This document shows positions 1-5,617 of a stretch of DNA of 8,639 nt, one piece after another (the stretch's first letter is position 1; the number at the start of each line of letters is the position of its first letter). Source of the stretch: Anaerolineae bacterium. GTDB lineage: Bacteria > Chloroflexota > Anaerolineae > Aggregatilineales > Phototrophicaceae. The stretch spans positions 1-8,639 of the forward strand of contig WGEI01000237.1 of NCBI GenBank assembly GCA_015492875.1, in the 5' to 3' direction. Under the pieces are notes generated by a model. The model had not been told where the DNA came from and did no database searches. It was given only the letters and a program-made list of their open reading frames with translations. The translations under genes and the position numbers were made by a program.

Positions 1-135
1 GATGCAGCTTTAGCCGCCTCAATATTTCACTTTAGGGAAATCACGATTGAAGCATTAAAGCGGTATCTCGCCCAAGAGGGCATTCCCGTCAGGCTGCACG
101 GTTGGGAGAATTTAGATGATGTGGAATCAGATTAA
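1..135 (+). CDS. hisF: Imidazole glycerol phosphate synthase, cyclase subunit HisF (C-terminal end only)
   Basis: Only the last 44 residues are in the window; the gene starts upstream. HisF is the cyclase half of the HisF-HisH enzyme. It takes PRFAR and ammonia from HisH to form imidazole glycerol phosphate and AICAR in the cytoplasm. The visible tail reads DAALAASIFHFREITIEALKRYL and then GIPVRL. This is the last strand and helix of the HisF TIM barrel and resembles the Thermotoga-type tail (ASVFHFREI). The reading frame ends in TAA at 133-135, after hisI has already begun at 116, so the two genes overlap by 20 bases and translation is probably coupled. Identification rests on a short fragment, but the motif and the hisI-hisE genes that follow make it secure. 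Confidence 0.93.
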   Translation, partial: DAALAASIFHFREITIEALKRYLAQEGIPVRLHGWENLDDVESD

Positions 136-451
136 GTGGAATGAGCAGGGATTAATACCCGCTGTGGTGCAAGATGTTCATACAAAACAAGTGCTTATGG
201 TGGCTTATATGAACGAGGAGGCGCTACAAAACACATTGGATAAAGGCGAAACTGTATTCTGGAGCCGAAGCCGCCAAGAATTATGGCATAAAGGCGCGAC
301 AAGTGGCAATATACAGCGGGTGAAAAGCATTTTGATTGACTGTGACGCCGACACGTTACTTATTCTTGTAGAACCAGCGGGGCCAGCTTGCCATACCGGT
401 GAAACTAGTTGCTTTTTCCGCCAGTTTGAAGGTACTTCACAGGAGAAATAA
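116..451 (+). CDS. hisI: Phosphoribosyl-AMP cyclohydrolase HisI
   Basis: This 111-residue cytoplasmic enzyme opens the adenine ring of phosphoribosyl-AMP to give ProFAR, the third step of histidine synthesis. The signature FWSRSRQELWHKGATSGN spans residues 48-65. The metal-site cluster DCDAD is at 75-79 and CHTGETSCF at 92-100. By comparison with the family, C76, C92 and C99 are the zinc ligands and D75, D77 and D79 the magnesium ligands. The length fits a stand-alone HisI rather than the fused HisIE of enterobacteria. The ATG at 116 is preferred over the next ATG at 119 because GGGAG at 104-108 lies 7 bases upstream. The start is inside the end of hisF, and hisE begins 8 bases after the stop. 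Confidence 0.97.
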   Translation: MMWNQIKWNEQGLIPAVVQDVHTKQVLMVAYMNEEALQNTLDKGETVFWSRSRQELWHKGATSGNIQRVKSILIDCDADTLLILVEPAGPACHTGETSCFFRQFEGTSQEK

Positions 452-459
452 CGCTTATC

Positions 460-750
460 ATGGACGATATGTTGCAGCAACTCGAAGTCATCATCCAAGA
501 TCGTAAACAGAACCCCCGCCCCAATAGTTATACACAGCAGTTATTCACTGAAGGGCGCGGTAAGATTGCCCAGAAAGTTGGGGAAGAAGCCACTGAGGTG
601 ATTGTCGCGGCCTTGAGCCAAACGCGGGATGAGCAAATTGGGGAGTTGGCGGATTTGTTCTACCATACGCTGGTCTTGATGGCTGATTTAGGGCTTACTC
701 TACAGGATGTATATACTGAACTAGAAAAACGGCATCAACTGAAAAAATGA
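460..750 (+). CDS. hisE: Phosphoribosyl-ATP pyrophosphatase HisE
   Basis: This 96-residue protein hydrolyses phosphoribosyl-ATP to phosphoribosyl-AMP and pyrophosphate, the step before HisI. It is an all-alpha MazG-like pyrophosphatase. Visible family marks are NSYTQQLFTEG (residues 22-32), KVGEEATEV (39-47) with the metal-binding glutamates E42, E43 and E46, and GELADLFYH (61-69) with E62 and D65. The length is normal for a stand-alone HisE. AGGAG at 441-445, inside the end of hisI, is the only good ribosome binding site; its 14-base distance to the ATG is long, so re-initiation after hisI is likely. The TGA stop at 748-750 overlaps an in-frame ATG of the next gene and touches that gene's ribosome binding site. 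Confidence 0.96.
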   Translation: MDDMLQQLEVIIQDRKQNPRPNSYTQQLFTEGRGKIAQKVGEEATEVIVAALSQTRDEQIGELADLFYHTLVLMADLGLTLQDVYTELEKRHQLKK

Positions 751-755
751 AGGAG
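750..755 (+). promoter_or_regulatory. Ribosome binding site that favours a TTG start for the thioesterase gene
   Basis: AAGGAG begins on the last base of the hisE stop codon and lies 6 bases before TTG at 762. The alternative start, ATG at 747, has no purine-rich Shine-Dalgarno stretch in front of it, only A-rich sequence. The spacing therefore favours TTG 762, in the same frame and five codons further in. Confidence 0.65.
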
Positions 756-761
756 CGAGCG

Positions 762-1169
762 TTGACTACACAAAACCGCTTTGTTGCCGAAACGCGCGTT
801 CAAGTGCGTTATGCCGAAACGGATGCGATGGGTATTGTGCATCATGCCAGTTATATCGTTTATTTTGAAGAGGGGCGAAGTAACTATATTCGCCAGCGGG
901 GGAGAAGTTACGCAGATTTTGAGCGCGAGGGGTATTATCTCGCAGTAACGGAAGTGAACGCCCGTTACGTTCAAGCAGCTGTTTATGACCAGATTTTACG
1001 GGTGCGCTGCTGGGTGGAGCAAATGCGTAGTAGAGGCCTCACATTTGCTTATGAAATCCTTGACGATAAAGACAGGTTGATGGTAAGGGGCTATAGTAAG
1101 CACGTTTGCCTCGATAAAGCGGGAAAGGTTGCTGTAATTCCAGAGGCATGGCGGTTATGGGATAAATAA
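762..1169 (+). CDS. YbgC/4HBT-family acyl-CoA thioesterase
   Basis: This is a single-domain hotdog-fold thioesterase of 135 residues from TTG 762, or 140 from the overlapping ATG at 747. Such enzymes hydrolyse acyl-CoA (short-chain, aromatic or long-chain, depending on member) to free acid and CoA, usually as a cytoplasmic tetramer. The family motif is clear at residues 16-39 (TTG numbering): RYAETDAMGIVHHASYIVYF followed by EEGR. D21 is the expected catalytic aspartate, with HH at 27-28 in the usual V-H-N/H position. The C-terminal half holds the strand AYEILDDKDRLMVRGYSKHVCLD typical of the family. The gene abuts hisE, so it is probably transcribed with the his genes, though it has no known role in histidine synthesis. 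Two acyl-CoA ligases follow, which fits an acyl-CoA role. The substrate cannot be told from sequence; ybgC and fadM are possible names. Confidence 0.88.
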   Translation: MTTQNRFVAETRVQVRYAETDAMGIVHHASYIVYFEEGRSNYIRQRGRSYADFEREGYYLAVTEVNARYVQAAVYDQILRVRCWVEQMRSRGLTFAYEILDDKDRLMVRGYSKHVCLDKAGKVAVIPEAWRLWDK

Positions 1170-1203
1170 TTCATGACAATTCTAGCGAAGGTGGCGAAAT
1201 AGT

Positions 1204-1232
1204 TTGCAGCCGCCTTGTGCATCATTTATACT
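1204..1232 (+). promoter_or_regulatory. Predicted sigma70-type promoter for the first acyl-CoA ligase
   Basis: TTGCAG at 1204-1209 and TATACT at 1227-1232 are separated by exactly 17 bases. A start near 1239 would give a leader of about 45 nt before ATG 1284. It lies in the 114-base gap after the thioesterase stop, where no terminator hairpin is evident, so the ligase may also receive read-through from the his operon. Based on consensus match only. Confidence 0.55.
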
Positions 1233-1283
1233 TATGGGTATTGGGAAAATCAAATGTAAATTCAATTAATTTGGAGTTTAAAA

Positions 1284-3038
1284 ATGGTAACTTATGCAGA
1301 ACGTCCATGGACTAAACGTTATGACCCTGGCTGTCCAGCATCGTTAGAACCCTACCCCGAAATCCCATTACACCAATTCCTTCGAGATTCAGCCCAGAAG
1401 CATGGAGAGCGTCCGGCCATCACAACAACGCTAAAACTGCCATTGTTCGGTCGAGTAGATAGCAATCTCACCTATCGAGAACTAGACCGCCAATCAGACG
1501 CATTAGCAGCGGCATTGGTTGCGTTGGGGCTGAAAAAAGGGGATCGAGTGGCGATTGTGATGCCCAATGTAGCGGCCTTCGTTGTGAGCTTCTATGGCAT
1601 TCTTAAAGCGGGTGGGGTGGTTGCAGCCACTAACCCCACATATCCGGCTGATAAATTACAATATCAGCTCAATGATTGTGGGGCAGAGTTCGTTATCACG
1701 CTGTCGCTGTTCTACAATTTAGTTAATCAAGTTCGTGATAAGACCCCAGTAAAGCACGTTATTGTTACCAATGTCAAAGAGTATTTTCCGACAGTGGGAC
1801 GCATTCTTTTCACATTAGCGCGTGAGAAAAAAGACGGGCATTATGTCGCTAACTTGCGGGAAGGCGATTACTGGTTACAAGATATTCTGAAGCGTTACGA
1901 TGGACAAAAACCCAATGTTGATGTGAAGCCAGATGATTTAGCGCTCTTCCAATATACTGGTGGCACGACAGGGGTCTCTAAAGCGGCGATGTCTACCCAT
2001 AAAGCACTGGTGGCGAACGTGTTACAAATTAGTGTATTTCTGGGTGAAGATATTCCGCCACACGAAGAAGTATTATTAGGGGCAATCCCATTGTTCCATG
2101 TTTTTGGCATGGTCGCCGTCCTAAGTACGGGCATTAAAATGGGGGCTAGAATCGTTCTTGTCATCAATGCGCGTGATATTGATGATGTGGTTGAAACTAT
2201 TCATACCTATCGCCCGACCATCTTCCATGGTGTTCCCGCGTTATACAACGCAATTAATAACCATCCTGCAGTAAAAAGCGGGCAAGTTAATCTCAACTCA
2301 ATCCGTGCGGCGATTAGCGGCTCTGCACCATTACCGCCCGCTGTAAAAAGAGAGTTTGAACGCTTGAGCGGCGCCTCGTTACGGGAAGGCTTTGGGATGA
2401 GCGAAGCGCCAACAGCAACCCATGTTAACCCCCTCAAAGGCGAAAATCGCACAGGCTCGATCGGCGTACCGCTCCCCGATATGGATATGCGTATTGTGAG
2501 CTTGGAAGATGGCGAAACGGATATGCCCGTTGGTGAAGTGGGCGAGTTGGTGATGACTGGCCCCAACATTATGGTTGGTTATCATGGTATGCCAACGGAA
2601 ACTGCCAATGCGATACGTGAAAAAGACGGCAAACGTTGGCTTTATACGGGCGATATTGCTTATATGGACGAGGATGGCTATTTTTACATTGTAGACCGCA
2701 AGAAAGATATGGCGCTCATCGGTGGGTTTAATGTGTATCCAACAGCCATTGAAAAAGTCATCAAAGACCATCCGTCTGTGTTAGATGTTGGGGTGGCGGC
2801 CATACCCCATCCAGAAAAAGAGGGACAAGAAGCGTTGAAAGCGTGGATCGTCCTTCAGCCCGGTATGCAGGTCACCGAAGAAGAGTTAATCGAACATTGC
2901 AGCCAGCACTTGGCGCAGTATGAAATCCCGCGGCGTTTTGCGTTTGTTGATGAGCTGCCCAAATCAGCGGTTGGCAAGACATTGCGTAGAGAGCTAGTCC
3001 GCCTAGAGCTAGAAGAGCGGGAAAAACAACAACAATAG
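1284..3038 (+). CDS. fadD: Long-chain fatty acid-CoA ligase, tandem copy 1
   Basis: This 584-residue adenylate-forming enzyme is predicted to activate a fatty acid with ATP to acyl-AMP and then transfer it to CoA. Core motifs in order are the ATP loop YTGGTTGVSKAAM (224-236), PLFHVFGM before the acyl pocket, FGMSE (370-374), YTGD (454-457) with the ATP-ribose aspartate D457, the hinge DRKKD (471-475), and PKSAVGKTLRREL (559-571) with K565 as the expected catalytic lysine. The ATP loop has Ala at 234, where family members and the downstream paralogue have Gly. GGAG at 1273-1276 lies 7 bases before the ATG. The length is normal and all other key residues are present, so it is probably active; another carboxylic acid as substrate is possible. 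Confidence 0.92.
   Translation: MVTYAERPWTKRYDPGCPASLEPYPEIPLHQFLRDSAQKHGERPAITTTLKLPLFGRVDSNLTYRELDRQSDALAAALVALGLKKGDRVAIVMPNVAAFVVSFYGILKAGGVVAATNPTYPADKLQYQLNDCGAEFVITLSLFYNLVNQVRDKTPVKHVIVTNVKEYFPTVGRILFTLAREKKDGHYVANLREGDYWLQDILKRYDGQKPNVDVKPDDLALFQYTGGTTGVSKAAMSTHKALVANVLQISVFLGEDIPPHEEVLLGAIPLFHVFGMVAVLSTGIKMGARIVLVINARDIDDVVETIHTYRPTIFHGVPALYNAINNHPAVKSGQVNLNSIRAAISGSAPLPPAVKREFERLSGASLREGFGMSEAPTATHVNPLKGENRTGSIGVPLPDMDMRIVSLEDGETDMPVGEVGELVMTGPNIMVGYHGMPTETANAIREKDGKRWLYTGDIAYMDEDGYFYIVDRKKDMALIGGFNVYPTAIEKVIKDHPSVLDVGVAAIPHPEKEGQEALKAWIVLQPGMQVTEEELIEHCSQHLAQYEIPRRFAFVDELPKSAVGKTLRRELVRLELEEREKQQQ
2576..2611 (+). repeat. 36-bp block identical to 4444-4479 (ligase copies 1 and 2)
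   Basis: This stretch, coding for GYHGMPTETANA, is identical base for base to 4444-4479 in the downstream paralogue, at a constant offset of 1868. The flanking codons differ at many silent sites, so the block stands out from general paralogue similarity. It is part of two genes, not a mobile repeat. Confidence 0.85.
2673..2719 (+). repeat. 47-bp block identical to 4541-4587 (ligase copies 1 and 2)
   Basis: The codons for DGYFYIVDRKKDMALI are identical in both ligase genes over 47 bases, including all silent positions, again at offset 1868. It spans the hinge motif. The 61 bases between this block and the previous one carry many silent differences. Confidence 0.85.
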
Positions 3039-3071
3039 CTCAAAAATCGGTATACTACTCATAACATCAAC

Positions 3072-3101
3072 AGGGCCGGGAACCAATACCCCGGCTCTTT
3101 T
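3072..3101 (+). terminator. Intrinsic terminator between the two ligase genes
   Basis: The arm AGGGCCGGG (3072-3080) pairs with CCCGGCTCT (3090-3098), giving nine pairs with one G-U around a 9-base loop. TTTT follows at 3098-3101, a short T tract. It lies 34 bases after the stop of copy 1 and should end or reduce transcription before copy 2. Confidence 0.75.
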
Positions 3102-3133
3102 CAAAATATTGTGAGATAGGTGGAGAACTTACT

Positions 3134-4915
3134 ATGGTTACCTATTTAGACCGCCCTTGGCTAAAACATTACGACCCGCATGTGCCGCAGAGCCTTGAGC
3201 CTTATCCTGACGTACCTGTATACCATTATCTGCAAGAGACAGCTACGCAATATCCTAATGACACCGTTTTAATCACCCCCGCGAGGTTTCCTCTTGTCGG
3301 CTACCAATCGCATACTGTCGCCTACCAACAACTCGATTCATGGTCGGATGCATTAGCGGCAGCATTGGTTGATTTAGGCCTGAAGAAAGGCGATAGGGTC
3401 GCCATTGTGATGCCCAATTGTGTTCAGTTTGCTATAGCCTATTTTGCCATACTCAAAGCAGGGGGAGTTGTTGCCGCCACAAACCCCACCTACCCTCCAG
3501 CACGTATGGCCTATCAAATTAATGACTGTGATGCCGAGATTATCATCACGCTAACGTTGTTCTATAAACGCATCAAAGAAATTCAACCTAAAACTAAAGC
3601 AAAACATGTCATTGTGGCCAATATAAAAGAGTATTTGCCGCCATTAGTGCGCGTTCTTTTCTCTTTAACCCGTGAGAAAAAAGATGGGCATTACATAGAG
3701 CAATTGGCACAAGGCGATATGTGGTTTCAAGAACTATTACAGCAATTTGCGGGGCAAAAGGTTCAAGTGGAAGTGACGCCAAAAGATTTAGCGCTGTTCC
3801 AATATACAGGCGGGACAACGGGCGTCTCTAAAGGTGCGATGTTAACCCACCGCGCGTTAGTGGCGAATATGCTGCAAATCATGGCGTGGTCTTCTATCGA
3901 ACATGAGCAATTTGGTGGTATGCAGCGAAAAGACCTTATCTACCTGGGTGTTTTGCCCATGTTCCACGTCTTCGGCCTAGTCGTTATGTTGACGCAAGCG
4001 GCGGCATCGGGTTCGAAGATTGTATTAGTCGCCAATCCACGAGACACCGATAATGTTGTGGGCATTATCGGGTACTTTAAGCCTAACGTTTTTCTAGGTG
4101 TACCCGCGATGTTTAATGCTGTCGTCAATCATCCTGATGTAAAAAGCGGTAAAGTATCAATGGAGTCATTTGTCATTTCGACAAGTGGCGCGGCGCCATT
4201 GCCACCGGCGGTAAAACGCGCTTACGAATCTGCGGGGGCACCGCGCTTAAATGAGGGCTACGGCATGAGCGAAACATCAGCTGCCTCCCACTCAAACCCG
4301 TTAATTGGCGAAGCGCGCCCGAACTCTGTAGGTATGCCATTGCCCGACATGGATGTGCGCATTGTGAGCCTAGAGGATGGCGAAACGGATATGCCGGTTG
4401 GCGAAGTGGGCGAGATTGTCATGAGTGGCCCCAATATTATGAGTGGTTATCATGGTATGCCAACGGAAACTGCCAATGCCTTACGCGAGAAAGATGGCAA
4501 AATTTGGCTATATTCTGGTGACATCGCTTATATGGACAAAGATGGCTATTTTTACATTGTAGACCGCAAGAAAGATATGGCGCTCATTGGGGGCTATAAC
4601 GTTTACCCCACAGCAGTAGAAAAAGCGATTAAAGACCATCCTGCTGTTTTAGAGGTGGCAGTAGCCGCCGTTCCCCACCCAGAAAAAGAAGGGCAAGAAG
4701 CACTTAAGGCGTGGGTAGTATTGCAGCCCGAAGAATCGCTGAGCGAAGAGGCCTTAATAGCACATTGCGAGCAATATCTCGCCCCATATGAGATACCGCG
4801 CCGCTGGGAATTTGTCGATGAAATTCCTAAAACGGCAGTTGGCAAGACCTTGCGGCGAGAGTTGGTACAGCGTGAGTTAGAAGCTCAGGAACGCGCCAAC
4901 AAACAAGATAGCTAG
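3134..4915 (+). CDS. fadD: Long-chain fatty acid-CoA ligase, tandem copy 2
   Basis: This 593-residue paralogue of the preceding gene has the same predicted reaction: ATP-dependent formation of acyl-AMP, then acyl-CoA. Motifs in order are YTGGTTGVSKGAM (224-236, with the normal Gly at 234), PMFHVFGL, YGMSE (376-380), YSGD (460-463), DRKKD (477-481) and PKTAVGKTLRREL (565-577) with K571 as the expected catalytic lysine. The C-terminal half is very like copy 1. The N-terminal third and the segment between the ATP loop and PMFHVFG differ more, and that segment carries six extra residues (around IEHEQFGGMQRKD). GGAG at 3122-3125 lies 8 bases before the ATG. An intrinsic terminator precedes the gene and no strong promoter was found after it, so read-through may matter. 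It ends 5 bases from the stop of the convergent membrane-protein gene. Confidence 0.93.
   Translation: MVTYLDRPWLKHYDPHVPQSLEPYPDVPVYHYLQETATQYPNDTVLITPARFPLVGYQSHTVAYQQLDSWSDALAAALVDLGLKKGDRVAIVMPNCVQFAIAYFAILKAGGVVAATNPTYPPARMAYQINDCDAEIIITLTLFYKRIKEIQPKTKAKHVIVANIKEYLPPLVRVLFSLTREKKDGHYIEQLAQGDMWFQELLQQFAGQKVQVEVTPKDLALFQYTGGTTGVSKGAMLTHRALVANMLQIMAWSSIEHEQFGGMQRKDLIYLGVLPMFHVFGLVVMLTQAAASGSKIVLVANPRDTDNVVGIIGYFKPNVFLGVPAMFNAVVNHPDVKSGKVSMESFVISTSGAAPLPPAVKRAYESAGAPRLNEGYGMSETSAASHSNPLIGEARPNSVGMPLPDMDVRIVSLEDGETDMPVGEVGEIVMSGPNIMSGYHGMPTETANALREKDGKIWLYSGDIAYMDKDGYFYIVDRKKDMALIGGYNVYPTAVEKAIKDHPAVLEVAVAAVPHPEKEGQEALKAWVVLQPEESLSEEALIAHCEQYLAPYEIPRRWEFVDEIPKTAVGKTLRRELVQRELEAQERANKQDS
4444..4479 (+). 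repeat. 36-bp block identical to 2576-2611
   Basis: This is the second copy of the GYHGMPTETANA coding block described at 2576-2611. The sequence is the same throughout, while neighbouring codons differ at silent sites. Confidence 0.85.
4541..4587 (+). repeat. 47-bp block identical to 2673-2719
   Basis: This is the second copy of the hinge-motif block described at 2673-2719, with all 47 bases the same. Confidence 0.85.
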
Positions 4916-4920
4916 AAATG

Positions 4921-5451
4921 CTACTCAGCGTCTTTTGCATCGGGGTCTGGCAAATAGTAGCCGCGATAAAAGGCTCTTGCTGGCCCCCGATTCATATACC
5001 ACACCACATACAAAGATACGATGGCCGTAGCAATAAGGAAGTTTATCGCTTGTCGTCGAGCAGCGTCTTGACCGGAATCAAGTCCAGTTTCGGTCAGTGT
5101 TGGGTTCTGTAGTAGTGGTGGTAAAACAAAAGCAACAGTAAAAACAACGCCTAAGAGTAAAACTGTGCCTACAAACACATGCCGCATGTAGGCTGGTTTA
5201 CCACGCCAAGTTATTACAGCAATCACTAGAAAAGAAATAGACAGTCCGATTTCTAGTAACAAATTGGCTGTTGATAAACCAGTGATGTTAAACCCAACAA
5301 CCGATTCTGGGCCAAAAGACATGATATGGCGAATACGTAATAGAAAGTAAACGTGTGCTAGCGGGATAAATGAAAAAACAACAACGCTACAAACGATAGC
5401 GAGCGTTACACCTAATGGGCGACCTGGACGTTCTGTTGGATTTATTGTCAT
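4921..5451 (-). CDS. Four-helix integral membrane protein of unknown function
   Basis: This protein has 176 residues from ATG 5451, read leftward, and I do not recognise the family with confidence. Four hydrophobic segments are evident at about 14-38, 61-81, 90-112 and 134-153, with short loops. The N-terminus is polar (MTINPTERPGRP). The loop before helix 4 is hydrophilic (TETGLDSGQDAARR), and the tail is aromatic and basic, then acidic (YMNRGPARAFYRGYYLPDPDAKDAE). The layout of four helices ending in a short aromatic-basic tail recalls DUF2569-type small membrane proteins, but this is only an impression. There is no signal peptidase site or catalytic motif. A GTG at 5463 would add four residues but overlaps the ribosome binding site, so ATG 5451 is chosen. 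The gene converges on the second ligase and diverges from the BTAD regulator. Confidence 0.8.
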   Translation of the reverse strand: MTINPTERPGRPLGVTLAIVCSVVVFSFIPLAHVYFLLRIRHIMSFGPESVVGFNITGLSTANLLLEIGLSISFLVIAVITWRGKPAYMRHVFVGTVLLLGVVFTVAFVLPPLLQNPTLTETGLDSGQDAARRQAINFLIATAIVSLYVVWYMNRGPARAFYRGYYLPDPDAKDAE

Positions 5452-5462
5452 TAAAAAACACA

Positions 5463-5467
5463 CTCCT
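5463..5467 (-). promoter_or_regulatory. Ribosome binding site of the membrane-protein gene
   Basis: CTCCT on the plus strand reads AGGAG on the minus strand, 11 bases before ATG 5451. It overlaps the upstream GTG candidate at 5463, which argues against that longer start. Confidence 0.6.
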
Positions 5468-5543
5468 AAGCGAAATTACTATATCTAACCCATAAAAGTA
5501 TTGAAATAAAGTGTAACGATTGTAAACTGTAACTACATTCCAA

Positions 5544-5573
5544 TTACCATTTATCTTATAGGTTTGCTATAAT
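5544..5573 (+). promoter_or_regulatory. Predicted promoter of the BTAD regulator gene
   Basis: TTACCA (5544-5549) and a perfect TATAAT (5568-5573) are 18 bases apart. A start near 5580 leaves a leader of about 38 nt with AAGGGG at 5603-5608 before ATG 5618. It sits in the 166-base divergent gap with the membrane-protein gene. On the minus strand only a weak TATAGT (5478-5483) without a good -35 was seen. Confidence 0.55.
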
Positions 5574-5617
5574 TGGATACTAGTTAGACATTTCATGACT
5601 ATAAGGGGTCTTAATCA

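Noticed and set aside
2379..2771. 130-codon open frame on the minus strand inside the first ligase.
   Set aside because: It lies wholly antisense to a well-supported coding region, and its translation has no recognisable motif. The same holds for other antisense frames within the ligases, hisI and the regulator.
4939..4991. Inverted repeat ATCGGGG / CCCCGAT, possibly a terminator for the convergent pair.
   Set aside because: The loop is 39 bases, no T tract follows, and it falls within the coding region of the membrane protein.
4918..5112. Plus-strand 64-codon frame just after the second ligase.
   Set aside because: It lies antisense to the membrane-protein gene, whose hydrophobic helices and ribosome binding site are far better supported.
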